From Gnetum montanum (Eukaryota; Streptophyta; Gnetopsida; Gnetales; Gnetaceae), in the NCBI GenBank assembly GCA_015680685.1, contig MNCI01004113.1:1156689-1220688 (forward strand): DNA of 64,000 nucleotides, in the 5' to 3' direction. The translations under genes were made by a program, and so were the position numbers. The notes under the pieces were generated by a model, which ran no database searches, had not been told where the DNA came from, and was given only the letters and a program-made list of their open reading frames with translations. Positions within the stretch are counted from its first letter, which is position 1; each line of letters opens with the position of its first letter. Positions 23,705 through 34,451 of this stretch are shown piece by piece.

Positions 23705-24366
23705 TTGAGTTAGACAAAATTGGAATAGAGTTTGTTTCTAAAATTATGGGAGTGATAGTTTAATAGATATACAAACAAACAACTTGACAAGACTTAAGTA
23801 CCACTTATAAATATTATTCAAATGACTTTAACATTATAACAACATAATAAAAGTTGGACACATTAGCTTTATAAAATTTGCAAGACTACAAAAATGATCA
23901 AGGCATATGGCTTACATTATTTCTATTGGTGGAGGCTTCTCATGTCTTAGTGGTTCATGTGACTAATTTGCTACTGATGTTGCTCTTCTTAGATAAAATA
24001 ACTCCAACAAGGCCCTTATTTTCTTCTCTTTTGTCTAGGGATCATTAACTATTTAGGCCAAATTTGTCAAGTTGGAAATTAGCGGTACTTTCCATGAACA
24101 TGACATAGATGGAAACATCTCATGGGCATTAACGAAGCAAGCTAAAAAATTTATGAATTTAGATTTAAACATCTTTAATTTATCCCTCTAATTTTTGTAG
24201 TCCTTAACTCTCTTGGATAGGTTCTATACCATGTCTCATTGATCTATAAAGTTGACTCTTAGAACCTTCAAGTCTATGTTAATGATTTCTAGCTTTTGTA
24301 AGGCCTCATTATGGAGTTGGTGTTCTTGTTCATATAAGGAGAACATGGGCCCACACGTGGTCTAAA
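23705..24366. other. AT-rich stretch, no gene seen
   Basis: No coding motif or clear repeat is visible before the minisatellite. Confidence 0.35.
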
Positions 24367-24928
24367 GGATCTATTAGTCAACCGGTTGGTCTCAAAGGAC
24401 TTGTAGTCAAACACTTGGTCTCGATGGTTCCTTAGATCACCACTTGATTCCAAAGGATTGGCAAGCCAACATTTGATCTTGAGCATTAGTTAGACCACCA
24501 CTTGGTCCTAGAGGACTGGAAGACCAACATTTGATCCCAAGGGTTTGTTAATTTATTGGTTGGATCCCATAGGACCAATAAGCCAACACTTGTTTCCAAG
24601 GGTCCATTAGGCCAACACTTAGTCTTGAGGATCCATTAGGCCAACACTTGGTCCCAAGGGTCTAGTAGGCTAACACTTGGTCCTAAGGATCCATTAGTCC
24701 ACCAGTTGGTCATGAGGATTCATTAGGCCAACAATTGGTCTTGGAGGACCAATAGGCCAATGCTTTGTCTCGAGGGTCTGTTAGGCCACCAATTGGTCCT
24801 GAGGATTTGTTAGTCCAACACTTGATCCCAAATAACTAGTAGGCCAATACTTCGTCTTGAGGGTTTGTTAGTCCATTAGTTAGTCCTAAGGGTCTATTAT
24901 ACCACCATTTGGTAACAAAGGACTAGTA
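24367..24928 (+). repeat. 29-bp minisatellite, about 19 units
   Basis: Tandem units of 29 bp run without spacers. The core is TTAGGCCAACACTTGGTC, preceded by GGGTCCA or GGATCCA and followed by CCAA or CTGA. Most units are exactly 29 bp; at least one near 24560 is 30 bp. Units differ at many sites, so the array is old. A unit of 29 bp is not a multiple of three, so it is not a coding repeat. It lies upstream of the Tat-like element and may be part of its 5' LTR. Confidence 0.85.
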
Positions 24929-25059
24929 CCCCAATAGTTATAATTAAATTAGCTCACTTGATGGTGGAAACTACCAATCTTTGAGATGCCTCAATCTATA
25001 CTATAGTGTTCCTTAATGAGTCTCATCTCGTGAAAATTATCACATCTTCATTACTAAAT

Positions 25060-25330
25060 GGTATTGTTCCATAACTAGTATGATGTTACTTTATAACAAG
25101 ATGTTGTAAATTTTTATGATATGACTCTTAATAAAAGAACATATTATCCTATATTTTAAGGTGTTTTTTTTTTCAAAATTTGACCTAAGGTATTTATACC
25201 TAGTAATTAGAGGTCAAGTCATCATGTAGTTGAGGAGCCACTATAAGTGATAAATAGGTGTTGGGTGATGTAGCAATGAAATACGATGTTATCACATTTC
25301 AACCATTAATGAAGTAGGGCTTAATTCTTT
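25060..25330 (+). repeat. Repeat shared with 42430-42680, probably part of an LTR
   Basis: Both copies share, in order, TTCCATAACTAG, a GGTATTTATACC or GTATGTATACC element, CTAGTAATTAGAGGTCA and TAGGTG or GAGTGCTAGGTGA. The TATACC segment could be the TATA region of an LTR U3. Here it precedes a Tat-like element by about 1 kb, which suits a 5' LTR. Confidence 0.6.
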
Positions 25331-26039
25331 AATTTCTACTCAACGGAGATTGGGTAATTTTTGTGTGATATCCCAAAACTCTCAAAGATCCATATACTCA
25401 AGCCATAAGATTAAGCTAAAATTCCTCATGTTATATTTGAATGAAAAATGAGCCCTAAGTAGAGGTAATTCTATGTTGAGTTTCAATAGAGCTACTGCGA
25501 AGATTAAAGTCTTCATGATCAAATTTATTTTTGGGATAAAAGTTTTTAAAGTTGAGTAAACAATCTTGAAATATTTTGCTTTGTTGATTACATAAGGTCA
25601 TGAAGTTTTAGATCTATGATTTTGAATTTAATCTAACATTGTGCAAAACAACTGAATTAACTATCAAAGACAAAGCTTACACAAGTTTGACCTAGCTCAA
25701 GCATACACTATTTCTATTTGCTAGTTAACATGAGACTGTCAAGAATGGAATGACAGAGCCTAAGGACTAATTTCATCTTGATACGAGATTGGTAATAGCT
25801 TTGTTGAATTGCACTTAAGCATTAGATGAAATGATGATTAGTATAGGTAGCACATGATCAAGATTATGTAGATTAAGTAGCTTTGATATAGTTGAAAATT
25901 TATTTGCTTATAAAATAGAGTAAAAGGGAGCTAAACCTTTTCTTTAAACTACAATTAGTTGTTAAAACTTCCAAAATGTAATATTGCAAAATTTAAACTA
26001 AATGTTTTCCCAAAACACATAGTTCTTTGCAATCACTGA

Positions 26040-26110
26040 CTTTATTTAGAGGTATCTAGGCCTTGGTGTTTCTAGAAACCAACAAATACCTAAATTAAGC
26101 TTTGAAAGAG
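26040..26110 (+). repeat. Segment shared with 16550-16620 and (inverted) 53710-53785
   Basis: GAGGTATCTAGGCCTTGGTG followed by GAAACCAACAAATACCTAAA recurs as GGTATCTGGGCCTTGGTG and so on in the solo LTR at 16565 and on the minus strand at 53760. In the solo LTR it lies about 95 bp from the LTR end, so it is a U5-type segment and here probably marks the end of a 5' LTR of the element that follows. Confidence 0.5.
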
Positions 26111-26980
26111 CTCTTTGCCTTGTGATTTTCATGACAAGGAAGGGATAAAAATTGGTGTTAAAAAGATCTTTTCCCATCATTAGTTTCTTGTTGCTAGGAA
26201 AGATACAAGGAAATAGTAGTAGTCCAAAGTTGTCACCAATAGTTCTTTTTGACACTAGAAGAAGGGCATCCATTTAGCTACTACTTTGTCCATGAATAAA
26301 CAACTTGATAAATCTAAAGAATTTGGAAGTCCTAAGGAATAATATAAGTATAAAACATTTTATTCATCGGTGGAAGAAGAAAAATTTTTTTAGAATTAGG
26401 AATAAGTAGTAGGATAAAAACTAGAAGATCTAGAAGATCACCTCTTTTGTCTAGCTTATTGGTCTTTAAGGTAAAGCAAGGGAATTTTAAGAGTTCAACA
26501 ATTAGAAGAAGTTTTAAAATGGCAAATCCATCACCAATAAATCCTTGGCAAGGATCCACTTTATTAAGATTTCCAAAATTAACTTAAGATTAAAAGAAAA
26601 ATTAACTACATCTAGTTCTCCAAAGGTCATCCATGACCTTACTATTAAAACAAAAGCTTTCAAACCAAATAAAAAAGAAAAGTGAAAAGAAAAAATTATA
26701 CAAATTGATCAATATCCCCAAAATCAGTCATCTAACAAATGTTTTAGGAAGTCAAACTTTTATGGTGATGGAGAATATGACTTAATAGAGGATCTAAAAC
26801 ATGTCAAAGAAAACATTAGCATATACCAAATATTCCAAATGGAATGTCAAGAAAGGTAGGTTCTAGAATTGGTTGAAAATAAGAAGAAGGTTGGATAATT
26901 TGAACTAAGCTATGTTTGGAACAAAGATAAAATTGTAAAATCTAACTATCCCTATACTCTAGATAAAGTAGCTCATCATT
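26111..26980 (+). mobile_element. Leader and gag zone of the Tat-like element, not resolvable
   Basis: This lies between the LTR-like segment and the protease. The plus strand has lysine-rich broken frames, which fits a decayed gag, but no zinc knuckle or gag motif can be named. The minus-strand frames at 26046-26273 and 26332-26559 are shadows. Confidence 0.35.
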
Positions 26981-26989
26981 TTCTTCTAA

Positions 26990-27480
26990 CAATAAAATTA
27001 AATAGTAAGTATTTGCATAATTGTTTAGTTGATTCAGGAGCTACATCAACTATTATGCCATTTTTTATCTGTAAATAATTGGGATTATCCCAAGAATAGT
27101 TAAATAAGAAAATTGTTCAAGTAAGAGGAGAGTAAAAATTTTGGGACAACTATGGAATGTTTTACTTTAATTACTTCAGAATCTCATGTTAGGAGTAGAA
27201 TAACCATCCAAGTAGCCGATATTTGAGATTCATATAGTCTCTTGCTAAGTCGTTGTTGGAGTAAAAATTTTTCTAGATATATATTGGCAAATTATTCACA
27301 CATGTGGCTACCATGGAAGATAGAGCTTAATCAAATATACATATACAGTGAGTCCTTGATGATGAAAAACATTACTTGTAATGGAAGGAACAAAGTCATT
27401 AAGACCAGAGATATTGGGATAGGAGTATGTTCACTTAGAGAAGTCCAAGTTCTAGAAAAAGAAGAAATTCAAAGAAATGA
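26990..27480 (+). pseudogene. Tat-like gypsy protease domain
   Basis: NCLVDSGATSTIMPFF with the DSGA catalytic motif at 27031-27042, then LGLSQE. After a frameshift, RITIQVADI and LLSRCWSKNFSRYILAN (27239-27300) fit the PR C-terminal part of this family (MLLSRDWSAKL), followed by an acidic linker. Aspartic protease processes the polyprotein. Several stops are present. Confidence 0.8.
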
Positions 27481-27484
27481 AAAA

Positions 27485-27970
27485 TAAGAATTGTATTTTG
27501 GTGAATCTTGCAATTCAAAAGGGGATGAAGTTGGAATAGTATTAAGAAAAGATAATTCTTATAAAAATTTCAAAGCTATACATCTATCATTGCCATGTAC
27601 AAAAAATAAAGCTAAATATGAAACCATGTGTATTGAAATTATAATAGCTTTGGAAGAAGGGATTAAAAGAATTATAATTAAATGAGATTCAAAGCTTATT
27701 TTTGAATAGGTAAAAGGCAAATGTGTAATAAAAAGTTCATTCTTAAGGCCATATGAAAAAAATCATTTGTAACTTATTGGAGCAATTTGAACAATATGGA
27801 ATAAAGCATATATGTAAAGAAAATAACTAGTTAGTGGATGAGGTAGTAATAATAGCCTCCACATTGGATTTGTAAAAGATTAAAAAATATAAAAGGGTTG
27901 TAATTGAAATTGAAAATTAGCCTTCAATCCTAGATAACATAGAACACTTCTAGGTGTTTGAAGATGATGA
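27485..27970 (+). pseudogene. RNase H domain placed before RT (archaeal-type, Tat-like)
   Basis: The reading LYFGESCNSKGDEVGIVL, HLSLPCTKNKAKYETMCIEI, EEGIKRIIIK then DSKLIFE and VKGKC fits the extra RNase H of Tat-type elements (FDGASNSKGAGAGIVL, CTNNVAEYEAL, GIKxxxxxGDSELVxxQV). The last part LLEQFEQYGIKHI and LVDEVVIIAS fits its C-terminal segment. It is followed by IEIEN, PSILDNIEHF and VFEDDE, a linker typical of this lineage. The expected first catalytic Asp (FDG) is Gly here, so this copy is dead. Its place ahead of RT is the notable feature. Confidence 0.75.
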
Positions 27971-28079
27971 GTAATTAGTTAGGTTCTATAAGGGATAATT
28001 TGAGAATAAATTTATGTTTCAATAGGAAGTTACATCATAACTTAGACCAATTTTATTCTAAAAAATATAGTTGATTATG

Positions 28080-28900
28080 AGCATGAGTTTAGCAAAAGGT
28101 TGCTTAAGGGGATGGATGTCCAAAATCTAGATGATCAAGCCTATAAAATAATAAATATAGGATCCATAGAAAAGCTAAGAATGTTGAATATCACCAAAGG
28201 AAATGATCCCATTTTTAGATAGAAATTGTTATCCTTATGAAAGAATAATTCGAGTAATTTTGCATGATCTTATGATGACTTCATATCATTGAGACCTGAT
28301 GTGATAACTCACAAGATTCCGTTAATTAAAGATCATATGTGATAAGACAAAAGCAAAGGAAATTTAACCCATCTTTTGGACTAGCCATGGAAGTTGAAAT
28401 CAAAAAGTTATTATAGGCTAGAATTATATATCTTATCTGATATTCAATTTGGCTAGCCAATCTTGTACCTATAAGAAAAAAGAATGGTGACATTAGGCTA
28501 TGTGTTGATTTTAGAAATTTAAATGAAGCTTCAAAAATGATAGATGTTTGCTCCCCATAATAGATGAGATGCTAATTAAAATATTTGGATGTCAAGTGTA
28601 CTCTTTTCTAGATTGTTTTTTAGGATATAATCAAATTATGGTTGATAAAAATGACAAGTATAAGAAAGTTGCATTACTAAATGGGGAACCTTTGCTTATA
28701 AGATGATGTCGTTTAGTTTGTCAAATGATGGAGGCCACTTTCTAGAGATCTATGGACATAGCTTTTAAAGGTTTAATAGGAAAATTTATTGTAATATATA
28801 TATATATGATATTAGTATTTTCTCAAAGGAAAAAAAGATCATATCAATTACCTTCAACAGATTTTCAATAAATGCTAAGGTTATGGCATTTCTTTAAATC
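28080..28900 (+). pseudogene. Tat-like gypsy reverse transcriptase
   Basis: SYDDF then LRPDVITHKIPLIK begins the RT. In shifted frames the sequence then gives RLCVDFRNLNEAS (near 28500), FLDCFLGYNQIMVDKNDKYK (28608-28663), RSMDIAFKGLIGKFIVIY (28745-28795) and ILVFS. The catalytic YLDD has become a run of TA repeats (about 28787-28805). There are many stops and frameshifts. Confidence 0.82.
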
Positions 28901-28924
28901 CTTAGTTTTTTCTTTGGAAAAACA

Positions 28925-29412
28925 AATTTTATCAAAAAAATTATACAAGGATTTATTGAGATCACCAAACCTTTAATGTACATGCTCAAGAAGGATGTGC
29001 AAGTTAGGAAAACACTTGAATTAGATAAAGCATTAGCTAAAATTAAAAACATTATCTAGGAAGCTCCATATTTAGCCAAACCTAAATTGAAGGAGGATTT
29101 CTGGCGACATGATTTTGCTTCTAGTGATTCAATTGTTGTAATTCTAGCTTAGAGGAAAAATGATTAAGATGAACCAATTGAAGTCTTTGGTTACCCGTTC
29201 AAAGGTTCTGAGTTAAACTATTTAGGTTTAGAAAAATAGGCATATGTCATAATTAAGATGCTAATGCAATTCAAATATTATTTAGAGAGTGTCTAAATCC
29301 ATATCATGATAATAGAGCTTGCTATTAAGCAATTTTTAGCTCAAAATGAAATTGGGTTGAAAAGAGGAAATTGGATTGCTAAGCTTGAAAGATTCAAATT
29401 TTCATTAGGATT
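28925..29412 (+). pseudogene. Gypsy RNase H after RT
   Basis: FIEITKPLMYMLKKD and EAPYLAKPK are the RT-RNase H connection. FASSDSIVVILA, DEPIEVFGYPFKGSELNYL and AIKQFLAQNEIGLKRGNWIA (29320-29375) follow the normal gypsy RNase H (family form: RGKWIAKLQEYDLEIKP). Thus this element holds two RNase H-like domains, one on each side of RT. Confidence 0.78.
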
Positions 29413-30730
29413 ATGCACAAATTAATGGCCAAAGAAGTTGAAATTTATATATTAAATTCCAATGATGGTAATTGGTATGATGAAATTTTAGAATTCTTTA
29501 CTTCAAGAAAAGTCCCAAATAATTTGACTACGAGTCCAAGGAGAGATTTTCTTAAAAGTACAAATAAGTTTGTGGTAAAAGACATGATCTTATATGGAAA
29601 TAATTTTAGAGGAGTTCTATTAGAGTCTGTTAGAATGATTAGATTGAGCTTGCATTGGATCAATTTCATGACCATGCAAACTTGTTTTATAATTCAACAA
29701 AATATACTATGTAGAACATAGTATGTTATGGATTTTATTGGCCTAATAGTTATCAAGGTATGAGCTCAAAGTTTCAAAGTTGTTTCAAATGTCAAATCCT
29801 TAGGTCAAAAATCGAGAAAGCTAACACTCCTCTAAAATCGGTAATTACAGAAAGACCATTTTAGCAATGGGGTTTAGATATTATTGGAGTAATTACTTGA
29901 TTAAAAGTTGGACATAGGTTTATACTTATAGCTATGAATTATTTTACCAAATGAACAGAAGCAAAAGCTATTAAGAAAATTTTAACTTCAGATGTAATAA
30001 GGTTTCTTGGAGATCATATCCTAAGTTATTTTGGTATGCTAGAAGTATTAGTATCAAATAATGGTTTTGCATTTCATTCTAAAGAATTCATAGGTTGGGC
30101 TTCCAAGTATTTTATTTTTTTGTTCTCCTCATCAAATTATTATCCTCAAGAAAATAGGTTAGTTGAATCTACAAATAAGAAGTTTATTTTCTATTTAAAA
30201 AGATCAATGGAAGGGAGTTCAAGAAACTAGCATAATTACCTATGATTTGCTTTATGGACAGATTTCATACGGATTAAGAAATCTATAGGCAACTCACCCT
30301 ATAATCTAGTTTGTGGAATAGTTGCAAGAATTACTAATAAGATCATAACATCAACATAATAATTTATATAGAAGTACAATGAAAAGATAGACAAAGATAA
30401 AAGCTTAATGTTTTTACTTATCAAGAGAGAAGCTAAGATTGATAAAGCTAGAGATAGTTTTTTACTAAATGCATCATGAATCAAGAGATGGTTCAATAGA
30501 AAAGCTCTAAAAGGGCATTCAAAGTTGGTAATCTGGTGTTGCTTTTGAACACAAGTAGAAGAAATGATCATAAGAAATTTTCTGCTAAATAGATAGGCCT
30601 ATTTGTGATTAAGAAATAAGTATCAAATAATACCTATAAGCTATCCATGATGGATGGAAACAAACTAAAGTTCTCCTTTAAATTTCTATCATTTTATTAT
30701 TATTGTAAAGTTTCTTCAGATAATCTACAT
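29413..30730 (+). pseudogene. Tat-like gypsy integrase
   Basis: WYDEILEFF, then RDFLKSTNKFVVKDMILY is the pre-integrase segment (29476-29595). FQCQIL-type zinc residues survive near 29795. WGLDIIGV (29870) carries the first catalytic Asp. The second, normally ITDNG, is VSNNG at 30048-30062 (Asp to Asn). The Glu is kept in RLVESTNKK (30156-30180). KKSIGNSPYNLVCG (30270-30315) closes the core. The C-terminal zone to about 30730 is weak. The domain is frameshifted and inactive. Confidence 0.82.
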
Positions 30731-31050
30731 TATGATCTATAAAGGTATATCATTTAGAGGATTTCAATTGATGATCAAGGTACACAATTGCTTAACATGC
30801 ACTTTGAAAATGATTCTTTTTTTTTTATGATCAACAATTCTTTGTAATATATCACTACTCTTTTACCTAAAGTAGAGGTTATTGTATGTTATTTGGCTTT
30901 TGTATCAATTGGCAACAATCTATTGCTTATTGTAAATCAAAAACACAAGAAGCATGATGGAAAACCTTGACTTCTATTTGCGCTTGTGATGTTGCTTTCA
31001 TAGTAGCCCGTAAGTAAGTAAGCACTGTGGATACTAGTGCTCAGTACTGG
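30731..31050 (+). other. Probable 3' non-coding or LTR start of the Tat-like element
   Basis: No coding content follows the integrase. A 3' LTR is expected here, but I could not match it to 25060-26110, so boundaries are not given. Confidence 0.3.
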
Positions 31051-31051
31051 G

Positions 31052-31410
31052 CTTGACCATCATAGACACAGGTGGTCTACATTGGGTCATCGAATGAGAA
31101 AAACTTATTTTAAATTTGAATCTTAAAATTTGAAATTAAAAAAAGGTGTACGTTGGGTGGTTACTATGGTCGATTGGCCATAGATACCGAATTGTCCACA
31201 TTAGGTCATGAGATGAGAAAAGTCTATTTTAAGTTTGAATTTTAAAATTTGAAATTCAAATAGTTGTATGTGGTTGTTGTGGTGTGGTGTGTATGGGTTT
31301 AGTGACCATAAACATTGATGGTTTGCATTAGGTTATGAGATGGAAAAAGCCTATTTTAAATTTGGATTTTAAAATTTGAAATTCAAATAGGCATACATGG
31401 TCAATTGTAA
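31052..31410 (+). repeat. Tandem repeat, about 120-127 bp, three units
   Basis: Each unit has GGTCATGAGATGAGAAAA (31085, 31204, 31331 as variants) followed by TTTTAAATTTGAAT and AAAATTTGAAATTCAAATAG. Offsets are 119 and 127 bp. The AT core AAATTTGAATTTTAAAATTT is itself partly palindromic. There is no coding content. Confidence 0.75.
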
Positions 31411-31539
31411 TTAACCTAGTTGACTTATTGCAATTAAATTAAAAATTTTATCATCAAATGTGTTCATTTTAGAGTAGTACTACAATTGATGATTTTTCGG
31501 AAATTTCTTAGGAAGTCCTAAAATTTTTGTTCACATTTT

Positions 31540-31855
31540 TGAACTACAAACAACCATAAATTTTGATTTTGAAAGTTCTTTTTAGTAAACAAATAGTTAT
31601 TTTACCAAATTTCAATGTTATGAATGTGATATTATGGTCAGATAAGCCTTACAAGACTTCAAAAATTAGCTTTAATTCACTTTCCTAAACTATATTTCTG
31701 GCATTTCATGACTTTTTGAATCCAATGACAATGTTAATTTTGTCATTTAGTAAGCCATTAACTAGGTGATAATTTAAACAATGCCTTAGTAGATAAATAA
31801 CTTAGATCAAATAATCATTTCTAATAAACTAATAATTATAAGTAAGTTAAATTAA
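31540..31855 (+). repeat. Diverged repeat block, left copy (partner 33270-33680)
   Basis: Shared with 33270-33680 in the same orientation: AACAACCATAA, AAATAGTCATT with TTTCAATCTT, a GTGATGGTATGGTCA segment, CAAGACTTCAAAAATT, and CTTAGATTGAATAATCATTT. Inside the right copy the first part recurs again near 33463, so the block is built of units of roughly 150-170 bp. It flanks the LINE fragment at 31860-33110. Confidence 0.6.
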
Positions 31856-31859
31856 AGTT

Positions 31860-33110
31860 AAGCAAGCTTCTTAGCTTTCTTCAACTCTCTTTGATATCTT
31901 TATTGATCAAATGCAATAATGGTTGTAGAATAGGTAAGATAGTCATTGTATCAAATTTGGATTCCAAGTAGTGAATGTTATTTTATATGTAGATGATGTT
32001 GCCTTAATCTCCACTACTATAGAAGTTATGCAAAATGTCTTGCAAATCTTGGAAAATTATTGTCATTCATCTAGTCTTCAAGTGAAAGTAGATAAAACCA
32101 AATTGATAATTTAGGGTATAAGTAATCTTTGCTATAACTTTTATTTTGGAGGTACTAATATGCAAATTGTAGATTCTTTTAAATATTTGGGCCTCCTTTA
32201 TATAAACAATCACATATAGGAGAAGTGCATCAAAGAAAAAATAGCAAGATGTTTCAAGGCTTTGTCCACTTTTAAAAACAAGTACAAGGATTTAGGACTC
32301 TAGATTTACAAGGTTAAAAAAAAAAATTTTCAAACTATCATCTCTTTTATTGTATTATCTGAATGTGATGTTTGTAGACCTCAAATTAATACTAAAATTT
32401 AAAAAGATATTGAAAGAGTGTAACAAACCTTTTATTCTCAATGAGTTAAAGGTAAAGATGCAAATACTTGACTCAATGTTATTATGTGAATGTGATTTAT
32501 TACCTTTAGAAGTAGAAAAATTATGTCAATTCATTACATACACTCATAGCTTGCACATCTCAAGGCAAGATAAATTCTCTAAAGTAGTTCTTGAGGATTT
32601 GTGGGACCATGGTTGGTATTTTCAAGGGATGCAATGGATGAGAAAATAGAATATCTCTTAAAAGGAAGTGGAACTAAATCCTAATCATATTTTCCAATTA
32701 CTCATACAACAAATTTTAACAAAGATGTGGTCTAATGTGGAAGGCAAGAGATAATTTTATTAACATCACATTAGATCTAATAAACTATATGTAGAAACTT
32801 ACTATCTCTTAATTGCTATTCCAATCATGTATTAGAATGCTATCAGCAAACTTTGCTTGAGTTCTCATCATCTAAGAATTGAAAGTGGAAGATGGATTTA
32901 ACTTCCCCAAGAAGAGTGTATTTGTAGGTTACGCAAATCAAAAGCCTTTGAAGATGAGTTACATGTATTTCTTTCTTGTGCTATGACTATCCATTTAAAA
33001 AAAAACTAGAATGTTACAATAAAAAACTTGTATGATTTTTTTATGTCCCCATTGGTACTTGGTTAATCTATAGAGTCTATCTTTATTTTTCATGAAAATG
33101 TAATATTTTT
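31860..33110 (+). pseudogene. LINE fragment: RT from before the YADD box to the C-terminal zinc-knuckle-like end
   Basis: LFDIFIDQMQ, then VILYVDDVALIS (31986-32020, YVDD catalytic box), VDKTKLII, FYFGGTNMQIVDSFKYLGLL (32140-32200), then KIARCFKALSTFKNKYKDLG. Further on, in shifted frames, come LRIESGRWIQLPQEECICRLC and FEDELHVFLSCAM (32870-32980), the C-terminal Cys/His motif of this LINE group. The N-terminal RT motifs are missing. It is not the missing half of the LINE at 18760, because both pieces include the stretch before YADD. Confidence 0.82.
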
Positions 33111-33269
33111 CCAATAAATCCTATGGGTATTCAAATGTAATAAATCTTTATTTTATTTTATAAATGATATATCTGATCAATTTATAGTCATCTGAGGCCT
33201 TAGAATTAGTTATCTCAATTATACTTATAGCTAGATGTAGGCTACTAACCATTATAATTGAAACTTATG

Positions 33270-33680
33270 CCCACATTTTTGGACAACAAACAACCATAAC
33301 CTTTGATGCTGAAAGTCTTTTTCCATAAAAAAATAATCATTCTAGTAGATTTCAATCTTCCAAATGTGATGGTATGGTCAAATTTATTTCACAAGACTTC
33401 AAAAATTTATTTAGTCCCCTTCCTTAATCTATGCTTTAATAGTTTGTGGAGCTAAAGTTAGCATAACTTAGACTTTCGACATTCATTTTCAATAAATAAA
33501 TAGTCATTTGTAGCATTTCTCAATCTTTTAAATCTAATGGTGATGTTAAATTTATCATTTAGGAATCTAATAATTAAGTGATATTTTAAATCGTGCCTTA
33601 GTAGGCCCATAACTTAGATTGAATAATCATTTCCAATAATCTAATGACTATGACTAATATATGTGATCCTTTTATAGGTC
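33270..33680 (+). repeat. Diverged repeat block, right copy
   Basis: Partner of 31540-31855. It carries two unit starts (33294 CATAACCTTTGATGCTGAAAG and 33463 CATAACTTAGACTTTCGACA) and a partial third near 33610. The LINE fragment sits between the left and right blocks, suggesting insertion into a tandem array. Confidence 0.6.
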
Positions 33681-34446
33681 TTAGGATTAGGTAACTTGGT
33701 TATGGCTAGATGTAGGCCACTAACCATTATAAATAAACCTTAATTTATGAATCTTGGTCATTAGATTCACTTCTAAGAGTCAGTGTCTTAAAAGGCTAGA
33801 AAGATCATAAGGCATCTTGGAAATGAAGCCAAATACTATTGATTCAAAGAATCAAGTAGTTAAAGAATCAGTTGGTACACTAACAACACTTGAAAGACTT
33901 TTATTAATCTAACAAGCATTGAGAAAATATCAACCATCATGAAGAAATATACCCTTATTTTGACAAGGAATATGATAGCTATGATGATAAATGAATTAGG
34001 AGAGAATCCAACATCCTCCATGTCCACCTTAGGCCTTGGATTAATACAAATACTAATATCCATGTACCTTAGCAAAATTTCAAAATTTAAATGTTGATGT
34101 TCTTTTCCTATAAGAAGTTTTGTCATAAGAATTTCTATACTAATTTCAACTTTATCTAAGAAAGTTTAGATACAAAGGCTTCTATAAGAAAAAGGATTTT
34201 TGTGATGCTTCTTTCTACGAATCATATAGACTAGCCTATTTTGGAATTCATGACATGGATGGTTGCATGATCTTATACTACAAAATTATTTTTGAGTTAG
34301 TACAAAGGTTTAAATGAAGATTAGAATGATTTTTGAGATTTTAAAATTCCAAACCATGAGGAAGAAAGAATGATCAAGGTTTCAAAAAAGCCAAATAGCC
34401 TCGGACATTGGTACTAAGAATATGATCGTCAAATAAGTATGTATGT
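33681..34446. other. AT-rich stretch, no gene seen
   Basis: No recognised motif. The minus-strand frame 33860-34126 (88 codons, hydrophobic) has no family I can name and is probably chance. The right part is the left flank of the Athila-like insertion at 34447 and joins 41389 across it. Confidence 0.35.
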
Positions 34447-34451
34447 GTGAT
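34447..34451 (+). repeat. Target site duplication GTGAT (left)
   Basis: GTGAT immediately precedes the 5' LTR and recurs at 41384-41388 immediately after the 3' LTR. Confidence 0.88.

Noticed and set aside
24367-24928. 29-bp regular repeats as a CRISPR array
   Set aside because: Units are directly adjacent with no spacers, diverged from each other, and the surroundings are plant retrotransposons.
18760-33110. The two LINE pieces as halves of one LINE split by later insertions
   Set aside because: Both contain the RT stretch just before the YADD box, and their sequence type differs there.
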